64,000 nt of DNA from Glebionis coronaria (taxonomy: Eukaryota > Streptophyta > Magnoliopsida > Asterales > Asteraceae): contig CM046878.1 in NCBI GenBank assembly GCA_025667525.1, forward strand, positions 394,448,974 to 394,512,973, read 5' to 3'. Position 1 is the first letter of the stretch, and each line of letters starts with the position of its first letter. Under the pieces are notes generated by a model. That model was not told the origin of the DNA and searched no databases. It saw only the letters and a list, made by a program, of their open reading frames with translations. Below, piece by piece: positions 1 through 11,882 of this stretch. Made by a program: the position numbers and the translations under genes.

Positions 1-198
1 TATATTCACAATCTCAGGCGTGGGTACAAAGACCTGGACATATTTAACGAACATGGCGTAGGACGCTATATAAAACAAATAGTATCGCAGGTCGCTCCAC
101 ACATTATATAAGTTCTTACTTTACAAATAATGTTCGAAATTAGAAAGATATTCACAACTATGAACATAGTGCGACAACTGTCTTTATAGCAGATCACC
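1..198. mobile_element. Internal fragment of the left Tat-type element (before the first nested insertion)
   Basis: This piece matches 46916-47111 of the other Tat-type element nearly base for base, so it is the 3' internal, largely non-coding part of an element whose 5' LTR and pol lie left of the window. It is cut at 198 by the Tekay-like insertion and resumes at 10606 after the duplicated tcacc. The matching segments on both sides of the insertion are adjacent in the other copy, which proves the nesting. No gene is visible in it. Confidence 0.85.
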
Positions 199-3100
199 TA
201 TAACACCTGGTAATTTTCCTACCTTGTAAAATGACTATTTTACCCTTTGACTTTTTATTTACTCAACTATGTGCTTAAACTATGTATAAACCGGGAAGTT
301 ATTCCGCATTTTCTGAAAAACTGTTTTATGACAAGTAATGACTTGACACTGTGCTCAGTCATCGTTCTGAATGTTTTCTGTTAATCTGACCAAAAATGTT
401 GTGACGGTCAATGAATTGACGATAATCCGTGAGATTATTCGTTATCTGTGAATTATGTGTTTAACTGCTTAGTTTTAACAGTGTGATTGTTATTTTCATG
501 AACTGCGTATTTTATTAATCCTATATATGTTTATAAGCATGTATTTTAGTATTTTTACTATTTATAGTAATAAATCGTACTTTATGTGAAACCTAATTAA
601 CGTATCGCGTTTTCGTATTTTACGTCGTTTTTACGTTTAACCGTCGTTAGCATGCATAAAATACTTTATAAATCTAAAATATCAGTTTTCGTCAAAAAAT
701 CATAAAATTATTATATTTTTACTAATTACCTAAAACTAATTAACCTTTTTACCTTAAGCCTTCTAACTAATTACCATAGTAAAAAATTTGAATTATTTAC
801 CCTTGTGGGACCTCCCCCCCCCCCCCCCCCCCCCCCCCCATAACCGGCCAAAACACCACTACATGGTGGAAAACCATTTTGATACAACTTTGCCAAAATA
901 AGCTTAAACCTTACACATCTCAAACCTTTTAACTTATTAACCATATTCACCTCAAATCATTTCTCATTTTCACTCAAAGGAAAAAACACACATATCACTC
1001 TTTCTCTCTCAAAAACACACGACACAAACACAATCTCAAAATCCACCATTGTTGATTTCTTGAAACTCCATTTTAAGAACATCTAGCACAAAACAAAAAC
1101 ATCCTAGAGCTTGTACAAGCATAAAGAAGAATGGGTTTTCTTGGTTTGTTGATTTAAGATGTTTTTGTTGAACTTTGAAGAAGTTGGGTTCTTGTTGATT
1201 ATTAGTTGGTTAGAGCGTAGATCGGGTTGTCGTGGTTACGTAGAATTATTACTTGAGGTTATTCTTGAACCTTTTTTATCTTATTCATTTTTCATGCATA
1301 ATCTTTGAAGATCTATGCATGCATGTTACTCATCAACTATTTTCTTGAAATAAAAGGATAAAAATTATTTTTGGTCATGATATATTTTAGATCTATAAAG
1401 ATTATGAGCGGATCTATTAAATCCATGTATCTAAATGTTTTAATTGAAGAATTTGTAAAATATATATATATACTTTTGTGATTTATGGACTTGGAGATAA
1501 ATCTTTGATTTTGGTTGTGTTTATAAATATTTGAGGGGAACTAGTAGTGTTACTACTAGTGGGTACGCTTGAAAATGATCGAAAACGAGTTTTTACGAAA
1601 AGTATATATATTCTGTCCGAATTTTATAAGAGGCGTAACGGGTTGTAAAAATTGTTTTGACACTAGTTTAGTATGATATTATGAAAATATAAGTTAATAC
1701 CTTCGTTTCGGTATATTAGAAGCTAAAAACGGAGTTAAAATGAGAAAGATATGGGCGTTTGAATTTTATTGTCGGAAAACTTATTGTTTTTAGAAGTACT
1801 AAAAGTATGAAAGCTGTCTAGATTTTTAAATCGGACGAAACGACGTTTTCGAGTTAAACCGTGTCATTTTAAGTGTCGAAATGGGTACTAAATGTTGTAT
1901 ATGAATGTTGGAATCGATTTGTAAAAGGGTAAAAGCGCGAGATGAAAAATAATTGTATCATTGTTGAAAATTGGGCCTTGAAAGTAAAAGTTGGTGTTAT
2001 TGCGGAAAGTGACTTGTTGAACGTTTGTGGTTGACAAATGTTTGAAATTAGGGATTTTAGGTCGAGATCTGGGTACTTACTAAAAATGGCAATTTTTAAA
2101 ATGACGCCGAAAGGCTGCCGAATTTTCTATAAAAATCGTGTTGAAAAATTTATTAAGATAAATTTGGGTAAGTTAAAATTTACGCCGAAAGGCTGTCGAA
2201 ATTTCGTTGAGTCAAAAATAAATATTTTTGCCTAAGTATATACTATAATACTTATAACGATATAATATCTACTAGTCATGATTTAACTACAAAATAATAT
2301 ATATGATCGATGAGTAACGTACGTGGCGAATTATTATGACTTATTTGCTAGCGCCTAAACTATAGTATTATATTTAGGTTGTTGCTAGAGTTGCTCGCTT
2401 CTATTTGATCATACTTGTGCGGTTTGAATCGTTGCTTAAGGTGAGTTTATAGTTCCCTCTTAAACTGCTTTATATGTTTAATGTTTTGGGATGTGATAAA
2501 TGCTTTTGATGCTTGCTTCTGGATGCAAGTAAAAATACTTTTCTGTGAACGCTTTGTGAACACTGTTTAGGAGATAGCTTAAGTTGCTTTAGCCATAGTC
2601 CCCACTATCGTGAATCGTTAGTTACCCTGCTGGAGTAAGCTCTTATGTTATGGATAGATTTATTGAGGGTTGACAACCTCCACTAGGGCATTCTGACGCC
2701 GGATGAGTGTGTACCATTTCTATGAACTGAGTTATCTTGGCTAGGTACTCTATTGGGGAAAATTTATATGTGCAATCTATTGCGTGTACTGGATCATTAG
2801 TTTCGATGTCACGAGCTTAGCTATCATAAATATTGTGAACACCCGATTTATCCTACACTTGGCACTATATCTCCTATAGTTGCATGTGTACATGAAATGA
2901 AATCTACAAAACGAATGACTATGAATTTTTTTACTTAAAACCTATATTCTCATCAACTTTATGTTGACCCAATTTAGCATTTATCTCAGGTAATTGATGA
3001 TGTCGTGTATCTGCTGTATGAAGTACTTGGAGTCCGCATGCATTCATGGTTATCTTCGGATATTATTATATTATGCTTTTGAAATATTGTCTCGTTGATG

Positions 3101-3296
3101 TTTAAAACCTTATCATTATGCTACTTATCTTTTGAAAACTGTGACCTTTGTACTTAAATGTTTTTATTCAATTCAACGAGGTAAAGTTTATAAAACGTCT
3201 CATTTAGAGTCGGTCTCTTGTACCTTGACTATGATGCAATGACGTAACAGCCCCCGAGATTCACAGCTTCCGTTGACCACATTTCAGGGTGTTACA
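199..3296 (+). repeat. 5' LTR of element T1
   Basis: Matches 7475-10600 over its length. In the first 125 bases I count about 6 substitutions and one indel by eye, many of them C/T or G/A at CG sites, so the insertion is not recent. It lacks a segment of about 50 bp present in the 3' LTR near 7985-8040. It holds a run of 26 C at 814-839, a CT-rich leader-like stretch near 960-1010 and an intron-like signal set at 2441-2989. The 65-codon reading frame at 2038-2235 is probably not a gene. Confidence 0.93.
2441..2989 (+). other. Intron-like interval inside the 5' LTR of T1
   Basis: Donor AAG|GTGAGT at 2441, acceptor ATCTCAG|GT ending 2989, and a TTGAC branch-like site whose A (2967) is 22 nt before the acceptor G. 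The same three signals with the same 22-nt spacing occur in the LTRs of elements T2 and T3, which otherwise differ. Splicing is inferred only from the sequence; another AG lies closer to the branch site. Confidence 0.5.
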
Positions 3297-3300
3297 GATT

Positions 3301-3312
3301 TGGTATCAGAGA
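3301..3312 (+). other. Primer-binding site of T1 (initiator tRNA-Met type)
   Basis: The sequence tggtatcagaga lies 4 bases after the 5' LTR. It matches the common plant site tggtatcagagc, which pairs with the 3' end of initiator tRNA-Met, except at the last base. Confidence 0.85.
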
Positions 3313-3870
3313 TCGTGGTTATAAAGAACTAGGTTTGCATCTTAGGCCTAGACTATAACTGTTGTGTACTACTAGCTCATACTCTGTGTACTACGTAATA
3401 TATTACGTAAGATATATCTATAAGTAATATGTAATATATATTATGTAATACGTAATATGTATTATATACGTGTGCATTTCGCTGATTTGCATACTTTAAT
3501 TTCCATAGATGATTATTTCATGCATACCCTACAACTGCTTTAATACGCATTTTGGTTGTTGCATGATATGTCATCGCATACTATCACGTATCATTTCGAT
3601 TACATCTATAGCCTGATTTTAATCTAATCACCATTTTCGTTGTTATTTTGGTTTTGTTTTGATCTTTGGTATTTAATCGAAACTCTTATTTTATGATTAT
3701 GTACTTGATATTCTTATTTTGAATGGAAACGTAACTTTATGACTTTGATCATTGACTATCCTTATTATGTTTGTTGTATCGTTAATTTTGTATTATTAGC
3801 ATAAGAAATATATAACATGTATATTTGTGCTTGAACCTTATTTGCATTGTTGTCTTAACGCAGAGAAACA

Positions 3871-4459
3871 ATGATGAACACGCGTAATGGAATGACTGAC
3901 GAACAATTGGAAGAACTAATTACGCAACGAGTGACCACCAAACCCGAAAGCCAACGTTACCTGTTTTGAATGTCAGCAAAAGGGACACTACAACAATGAG
4001 TGCCCAAAGAAAAAAAATAAGGACCAAGGAAATATTGCTAAGGCTGGAGAAGCTCGTGGAAGAGTTTATGTGATAGGAGGAGGAGAAGCACAACAAAAAC
4101 CCGACGTCGTTACGGGTACGTTTCTTCTCAATGGTCGTTATGCTTCTATTTTATTTGATACTGGAGCCAATAAGAGTTTTGTGTCGACTGCCTTTAGTGT
4201 TTTAATTGATGTGACCCCTTCGCCTTTAGAAACTAAGTACACTATTGAGTTAGCTAATGGAAAGTTGATAGAAGCCGACACTATCCTTCGCGGATGCACT
4301 TTGAATCTTTTAGGTCGTCCTTTCGTTTTCGATCTTAAGCCTGTTGAATTAGGGAGTTTTGACGTAATTATCGGAATGGATTGGTTGTCGAAATACCATG
4401 CTACGATTATATGTGACGAGAAGGTCGTTCGTATACCATTTGGAGATGAAGTTTTGTAG
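3871..4459 (+). pseudogene. gag remnant and aspartic protease of T1
   Basis: An ATG at 3871 opens a gag-like start (MMNTRNGMTDEQLEEL) that runs only about 25 codons before a large internal deletion. The other edge of the deletion is a zinc knuckle ([14 protein letters not shown], from 3962) in a different frame, so the deletion also shifts the frame. The knuckle frame continues without a break into the protease, with the active-site block [12 protein letters not shown] near 4150-4185 and the flap-side block GMDWLSKY near 4375. It stops at TAG 4457-4459. A full gag of this lineage is several hundred residues; the capsid region is missing. The protease retains its DTGA. The element needs gag from elsewhere to move. 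Confidence 0.85.
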
Positions 4460-7446
4460 ATACAAGGGGTTGGAGGTAACAGAAAAGGGAAGTCACGACT
4501 GAACATTATTTCGCGTATCAAGGATCAGAAGTTGTTGTCGGAAGGTTGCTACGTATTTTTAGCATGTGTTACTGAAAACCAGACGGAAGGAAAACGGTTG
4601 GAAGATGTACCTATCGTACGGGATTTTCCGGAAGTCTTTCCCGAAGATTTGCCTGGATTGCCGCCGGCCAGACAAGTTGAATTCCAGGTCGATTTAATAC
4701 CGGAAGCTGCACCTGTTGCTCGAGCGCCTTACCGTTTAGCACCGTCGGAAATGCAAGAACTATCGACGCAACTACAAGAGTTGACTGTTAAAGGATTCAT
4801 AAGACCGAGTTATTCACCGTGGGGAGCTCCAGTCTTATTTGTAAAGAAGAAGGATGAAGTTTCCGAATGTGTATCGACTATCGTGAGTTGAACAAACTTA
4901 CCATCAAGAATCGTTATCCGTTACCTAGGATCGATGATTTGTTTGATCAGTTGCAAGGATCGAGCGTATACTCAAAGATTGACCTTAGGTCTGGTTATCA
5001 CCAACTGAGAGTCCGTGAGGAAGATGTTGCAAAGACTGCTTTAGGACAAGGTATGGACACTATGAGTTCCAAGTGATGCCATTCGGTTTGACAAACGCAT
5101 CTGCTGTGTTTATAGACCTCATGAACCGGGTGTGTAAACTGTATTTGAATAATTTTGTCATCGTGTTCATCGATGACATACTAATTTACTCAAGGAATGA
5201 GAGAACATGAGGAACATCTTAGGATAATATTGGAATTGCTTAAGAAGGAAGAATTGTACGCTAATTTCTCGAAGTGTGATTTTTGGTTGCCAAGAGTACA
5301 ATTTCAAGGTCATGTTATTGATAGCAAAGGGATTCATGTTGATTCTGCCAAGATCGAGTGGGCTACTCCTACAACACCGACTGAAATTCGCCAATTCTTA
5401 GGACTCGCTGGATACTACCGAAGATTCATCGAGGGATTCTCGAAGATCTCAAAACCATTGACAAAGTTGACTCAAAAGAAGGTGAAATACGAATGGGGAG
5501 ATAAAGAGGAATTAGCATTCCATAAATTGAAACAAATGTTGTGTAGTGCGCCTATCCTATCGTTACCAGAAGGATCGGAAGACTTTGTGGTCTATTGTGA
5601 TGCATCAGCAAAAGGATTGGGAGCTGTGTTGATGCAAATGAATAAAGTTATCGCGTACGCATCTCGACAATTGAAAACGCATGAGAAAAACTACAATACG
5701 CACGACTTGGAGCTAGGAGCAGTGGTATTTGCTCTGAAATTCTGGAGACACTACTTGTATGGAACCAAGTGTGTTGTCTACACTGATCACAAGAGTTTGC
5801 AACATATTCTTGACCGGAAGGAACTAAACATGAGACAACGTCGATGGATCGAGTTGCTCAGTGATTATGATTGTGAAATACGTTACCACCCTGGGAAGGC
5901 CAACGTGGTGGAGGATGCACTAAGTAGAAAGGAACAATTGATGACGCGTAGAGTTGGATCGTTAGCTATGATTATCAATCCGAACTTACCCGTGCAAATT
6001 CGTGAAGCAAAAACTAAAGCCCTTAAGCCTAAACATGTTGAAGCTGAGAAACTAGGAGGAATGGTTACTAAGAAATTTGAGACTAGCACTAATGGAACGC
6101 TATGTCTGAATGGTAGGAGTTGGTTAGCACTGTTTGGAGGACTAAGGGACGTGATTATGCACGAGTCACATAAATCTAAATATTCGATCCACCCAGGATC
6201 TGACAAAATGTATCAGGATATGAAAAAGCTATATTGGTGGCCAAATATGAAAGCTGAAATCGCTACTTCTGTAGGGAAGTGTTTGACATGTGCTAGAGTG
6301 AAAACGGAACACCAAAAACCATCTGGATTATAGGTTCAACCGATAATTCCTATGTGGAAGTGGGAAAACATAACCATGGATTTCGTAACTAAGCTACCTA
6401 AAACGACAAACGAATATGACACAATTTTGGTAATTGTGGATCGACTTACGAAATCTGCACACTTTTTGGCTATGAAGGAGGACGATTCAATGGATAAGCT
6501 TACGAGACTTTACATGAAGGAAGTAGTCGTTAAACATGGAATACCGATCTCGATAATTTCTGATAGAGACGGTACATTCACTTCAGAGTTCTGGAGATCA
6601 CTTCAGAAAGCGTAGGGTACGCAATTGGACATGAGTACTGCTTATCACCCGCAGACTGACGGACAAAGTGAGAGAACTATTCAAACGCTGGAGGACATGT
6701 TGCACGCGTGCGTGCTTGACTTTGGAAAGCAATGGGATAGACATTTGCCACTAGTAGAATTCTCTTACAACAACAGTTATCATACCAGTATTAAAGCTGC
6801 ACCGTTTGAAGCGCTGTATGGTCGTAAATGTCGTTCACCTGTGTGTTGGAGTGAAGTTGGGGATAGTCAACTCACTGGTCCCGAACTTATCCATGAAACA
6901 ACTGAGAAGATTGTTCAAATCAAGAGCCGAATTCAAGCAGTCCGTGATCGTCAAAAGAGCTACGCCGACGTTCGGCGTAAGCCTCTCGAATTTCAAGTAG
7001 GAGACAGAGTGATGCTGAAAGTATCGCCTTGGAAAGGTGTGGTACGTTTTGGCAAACGAGGAAAGCTGAACCCCCGTCATATTGGCTAGTTCAAGATTTT
7101 AGCAAAGGTTGGAACCATAGCCTATCGTCTTGAATTACCCCAAGCGTTGAGCCGTGTGCACAACACTTTTCATGTTTCGAACTTGAAGAAGTGCCTTTCT
7201 GTTAAGACACTCGTTATACCGTTGGAGGAACTCCAAATCAACGACAAGATGCAATTTGTCGAAGAACCTGTTGAAATCATGGACCAGGAGGTCACACGGT
7301 TGAATCAGAGTCGTATAACGATCGTGAAGGTGAGGTGGAATTCCAAGCGCGGACCTGAATTCACTTAGGAGCGTGAGGATCAATTTCGCAAGAAATATCC
7401 GCGTCTCTTTAACAACTCTAGAGCCCGTGACACTCCTAAGCTTTGA
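4460..7446 (+). pseudogene. pol of T1: broken RT, RNase H, integrase and chromodomain-like tail
   Basis: The frame continues from the protease after the stop at 4457. Visible blocks in order: RT start (DFPEVFPEDLPGLPP, from about 4621), [10 protein letters not shown] near 4975, the catalytic FIDD at about 5166-5177, RNase H with [12 protein letters not shown] near 5592 and TDHKSLQHI near 5780, integrase zinc finger ending CLTCARVK near 6283, catalytic DFV near 6376, SDRDGTF near 6559 and GQSERTIQ near 6661, then the tail with [13 protein letters not shown] and VKVRWNSKRGPEFT. Frameshifts lie near 4865, 5041 and 5196. In-frame stops lie at 6331, 6613, 7087 and 7366. A four-codon in-frame deletion lies near 5357. 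The natural end is TGA at 7444-7446. No single frame can give an active polyprotein. Confidence 0.92.
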
Positions 7447-7465
7447 GGACAAAGCTTCTCTATCA

Positions 7466-7474
7466 ATGGGATGA
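7466..7474 (+). other. Short polypurine tract of T1
   Basis: The mostly purine sequence atgggatga directly precedes the TG of the 3' LTR, where plus-strand DNA synthesis is primed in LTR elements. It is short and interrupted by two T. Confidence 0.6.
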
Positions 7475-10400
7475 TGTAACACCTGGTAATTTTCCTACCT
7501 TGTAAATGACTATTTTACCCTTTGACTTTTTATTTAGTCAACTATGTGATTAAACTGTGTATAAACCGGGAAGTTATTCCACGTTTTCTGAAAAACTGTT
7601 TTATGACAAGTAATGACTTGACACTGTGCCCAGTCATCGTTCTGAATGTTTTCTGTGAATCTGACCAAAGACGGTCAATGAATTGACGATAATCCGTGAG
7701 ATTATTAGTTATCTGTAAATTATGTGATTAACTGCTTAGTTTTAACAGCGTGATTGTTATTTTCATGAACTGCGTATTTTATTAATCCTATATATGTTTA
7801 TAAGCATGTATTTTAGTATTTTTACTATTTATAGTAATAAATTGTACTTTATGTGAAACCTAATTAACGTATCGCGTTTTTGTATTTTACGTCGTTTTTA
7901 CGTTTAACCGTGGTTAGCATGCATAAAATACTTTATAAATCATAAAATATCAGTTTTCGTCGAAAAAACATAAAATTAATATATTTTGTCAATTTTCTAA
8001 GTTTTACGCATTTTTAAACATAACTGCATACTTTTCACTAATTACCTAAAACTAATTAACCTTTTTACCTTAAGCCTTCTAACTAATTACCATAGTAAAA
8101 AATTTGAATTATTTACCCTTGTGGGACCCCCCCCCCCCCCATAACCGGCCAAAACACCACCACATGGTGGAAAACCATTTTGATACAACTTTGCCAAAAT
8201 AAGCTTAAATCTTACACATCTCAAACCTTTTAACTTATTAACCATATTCACCACAAATCATTTCTCATTTTCACTCAAAGAAAAAAACACACATATCACT
8301 CTTTCTCTCTCAAAAACGCACGGCACAAACACAATCCCCAAATCCATCATTGTTGATTTCTTGAAGCTCCATTTTAAGAACATCTAGCACAAAACAAAAA
8401 CATCCTAGAGCTTGTACAAGCATAAAGAAGAATGGGTTTTCTTGGTTTGTTGATTTAAGAAGTTTTTGTTGAAGTTTGAAGAAGTTGGGTTCTTGTTGAT
8501 TATTAGTTGGTTAGAGCGTAGATCGGTTTGTCGTGGTTACGTAGAATTGTCACTTGAGGTTATTCTTGAACCTTTTTCATCTTATTCATTTTTTATGCAT
8601 AATCTTTGAAGATCTATGCATGCATGTTACTTATCAACTATTTTCTTGAAATAAAAAGATAAAAATTATTTTTGGTCATGATATATTTTAGATCTATAAA
8701 GATTATAAGTGGATCTATTAAATCCATGTATGAAAATGTTTTAATTGAAGAACTTATAAAATATATATATATATGTATACTTTTGTGATTTATGGACTTG
8801 GAGATAAATCTTTGATTTTGGTTGTGTTTATGAATATTTGAGGGGAACTAGTAGTGTTACTACTAGTGGGTACACTTGAAAATGGTCGAAAACGAGTTTT
8901 TACGAAAAGTATATATTCTGTCCGAATTTTATAAGAGGCGTAACGGGTTGTAAAAATTATTTTGACACTAGTTTAGTACGATATTATGAAAATATAAGTT
9001 AATACCTTCGTTTCGGTATATTATAAGCTAAAAACGGAGTTAAAATGAGAAAGATATGGGCGTTTGAATTTTGTTGTCGGAAAACTTATTTTTTTGAGAA
9101 GTACTAAAAGTATTAAAGCTGTCTAGATTTTTAAATCGGACGAAACGACGTTTTCGAGTTAAACCGTGTCATTTTAAGTGTCGAAATGGGTACTAAATGT
9201 TATATATGAATGTTGGAATCGTTTTGTGAAAGGGTAAAAGCGCAAGATGAAAAATACTTGTATCATTGTTGAAAATTGGGCGTTGAAAGTAAAAGTTGGT
9301 TTTATTGCGGAAAGTGACTTGTTGAACGTTTGTGGTTGAGAAATGGTTGAAATTAGGGATTTTAGGTCGAGATTTGGGTACTTACTAAAAATGGCAATTT
9401 TTAAAATGACGTCGAAAGGCTGCCGAATTTTCTATAAAAATCGTGTTGTAAAATTTACTAAGATAAATTTGGGTAAGTTAAAATTTACGCCGAAAGGCTG
9501 TCGAAATTTCGTTGAGTCAAAAATAAATATTTTTGCCTAAGTACATACTATAATACTTATAACGATATAATATCTACTAGTCATGATTTAACTACAAAAT
9601 AATATATATGATCGATGAGTAACGTACATGACGAATTATTATGACTTCTTTGCTAGCGCCTAAACTATAGTATTATATTTAGGTTGTTGCTAGAGTTGCT
9701 CGCTTCTATTTGATCATACTTGTGCGGTTTGAATCGTTGCTTAAGGTGAGTTTATAGTTCCTTATTAAACTGCTTTATATGTTTAATGTTTTGGGATGTG
9801 ATAAATGCTTTTGATGCTTGCTTCTGGACGCAAGTAAAAATACTTTTCTGTGAACGCTTTGTGAACACTCTTTATGAGATTGCTTAAGTTGCTTTAGCCA
9901 TAGTCCCCACTATCGTGAATCGTTAGTTACTCTGCTGGAGTAAGCTCTTATGTTAGGGATAGATCTATTGAGGGTTGACAACCTCCACTCGGGCATTCTG
10001 ACGCTGGATGAGTGTGTACCATTTGTATGAACTGGGTTATCTTGGCTAGGTACTCTATTGGGGCAAATTTATATGTGCAATCTATTGCATGTACTGGATC
10101 ATTAGTTTCGATATCACGAGCTTAGCTATCATAAATATTGTGAACACCCAATTTATCCTACACTTGGCACTATATCTCCTATAGTTGCATGTGTACATGA
10201 AATGAAATCTGCAAAACGAATGACTATGAATTTTTACTTAAAACCTTTATTCTCACCAACTTTATGTTGACCCAATTTAGACTTTATCTCAGGTAATTGA
10301 TGATGTCGTGTATCTGTTGTATGAAGTACTTGGAGTCCGCATGCATTCATGGCTATCTACGGATATTATTATATTATGCTTTTGAAATATTGTCTCGTTG

Positions 10401-10600
10401 ATGTTTAAAACCTTATCATTCCGCTACTTATCTTTTGAAAACTATGACCTTTGTACTTAAATGTTTTTATTCAATTCAACGAGGTAAATTTTATAAAACG
10501 TCTCATTTGAAGTCGTTCTCTTTTACCTTGAAGTATGATGCAATGACGTAACAGCCCCCGAGCTTCACAGATTCCGTTGACCACATTTCGGGGTGTTACA
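7475..10600 (+). repeat. 3' LTR of T1
   Basis: Begins tgtaacacc and ends gggtgttaca, followed by the duplicated tcacc. It has 14 C at 8127-8140 where the 5' LTR has 26. A 65-codon frame at 9343-9540 mirrors the one in the 5' LTR, but all five residue differences between them are replacements, so I do not call it a gene. Confidence 0.93.
9746..10292 (+). other. Intron-like interval inside the 3' LTR of T1
   Basis: Same donor (AAG|GTGAGT), branch-like TTGAC and acceptor (ATCTCAG|GT) as in the 5' LTR, at matching positions. The signals survive although the two LTRs differ by several percent. Confidence 0.48.
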
Positions 10601-11882
10601 TCACCAGCCGATAGCGATCTTTTTAGTCTCCAATGTGATGGATTCAGCAACGCGCGGTGTTGCGCCCAAGCTTTCTCCATATACTGCAAGGCGCGTATAT
10701 GGTACACATCAATGGAGGGTAGGCTGACGGGTACACCTTTCGATCGACTGGCGTGCGCTAAACCTAGGCCAATGGCAACACCTTTGGTTGAAGTCTGTAC
10801 TTATCACAATGCCTCACCAGATTAAGTCCAGCCATGGTCACACTGATCGGCAGGTCTTGGTCTTTTTCAATACAATCCATGAGGGATAGTGGGCTATCTT
10901 TCAATCTGTGACCGGCGGCGTCAAAAATTTCTTGCGCATAACGGAAATATATCTCACTACCTTCAGGGGCCCTATCAGCAAACCATCTTTGAAAGCGCGC
11001 TCCATGGTGAGACTTTGCCCTAATAACTGGGCAGAATCAAAAACATTTTGGACCGCTCTGTTGAGGTTGAATACCTCTACAACACCTTTAGCAGCCAGTG
11101 GAAGACCGTACCTCATTAACCACTGCTTCTTTGCGCGCACTGCCATCAAGTGCAGATATAGCTCCTCGTCGAAGTCGGTGCTCATGCACTGTAGCATTTC
11201 TGCTTTCCTAGCCATATCTTGATGACAGTTGGCCACAAAGTTATTTCAGTTCGCCAAAAGGACTTTCATACCCTCTTCAAGCTTGGTCATGGCCCAGCGA
11301 TTTTCTTCCTCTTGGTTAACACGCAAACCACGCTCTCGGTTATGGATTCTTCCAGAGATGCCTTCTCGCTCTCTAACTATTGTATGGATCTAGCGTTTAT
11401 ACTAGACTCAGCGCGCAGACACGCAAGTTTCACTTTTGCGCACACCAGCTCTTTGTCTTTCTCTTCTACGACTTTAGAAATTTTCAAATCAACTTGGGCC
11501 AGGCGCTAGGATAGATACAATACCTTCTTCTTCAGATGAGAGGCTAGTGTTACCTCCTGTGACACAACTATGGTCAGCCTTGTCATTAGCATTTCGTCAG
11601 ACAGTATGCTCAAGATTTGCGCACATCCGGGAGGGGATAGATGTTGATGAAAGTCCTCACAGTCAGTTGTACCAGTTAGTGCGCACGAGTGCACGCACTT
11701 CCAAGGGGGAAGGAATCTCTCAGACTTGGAGGTACCAACATCAGTCTTGGGTACTTGAATGGGGGCATTGTCAATTTGCAACGATGAAAGTGTTAGGACG
11801 TAATTTCTTGTTACCGTTAGAAGAAGGTGGAGGATAGAATCAATGTGTGCATACCTTGGCGCATGAATGTACTTGCGTGGTC
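10601..11882 (-). pseudogene. Antisense ORF fragment of the left Tat-type element
   Basis: Resumes the left Tat-type element after T1. On the minus strand it matches the coiled-coil-like protein region of the other copy (48569-47478), with recognisable blocks such as ANCHQDMARKAE, MRYGLPLAAKG and QVPKTDVGTSKSERFLPPW. Compared with that copy it lacks about 125 bp near 10790 and carries several frame breaks, so it is not translatable as one protein. It ends at 11882, where the other copy continues into sequence encoding the gypsy-type transposase-like domain; here that part is replaced by T2. Function of the protein is unknown. Confidence 0.75.

Larger units (their letters stand above)
199..10600 (+). 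mobile_element. Complete Tekay-like Ty3/gypsy retrotransposon, decayed (element T1)
   Basis: Two 3.1-kb LTRs (199-3296 and 7475-10600) bracket a primer-binding site, a gag remnant, a broken pol and a short polypurine tract. The 5-bp target duplication tcacc is at 194-198 and 10601-10605. The 3' LTR begins TG and ends CA; the 5' LTR begins TA, a G-to-A change. Order protease, reverse transcriptase, RNase H, integrase, then a C-terminal tail with the VKVRWN and EFT-EREDQF blocks is what I know from the Tekay/Del chromovirus lineage. It cannot encode working proteins: gag has a large deletion and pol has several stops and frameshifts. It is inserted in the left Tat-type element. Confidence 0.93.

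Noticed and set aside
2038..2235. 65-codon ORF present in both T1 LTRs (also 9343-9540)
   Set aside because: The two copies differ by five residues, all replacements, so there is no sign of protein constraint; it is probably chance in an AT-rich LTR.
4138..4521. Minus-strand 127-codon ORF over the T1 protease
   Set aside because: Shadow of the real protease frame.
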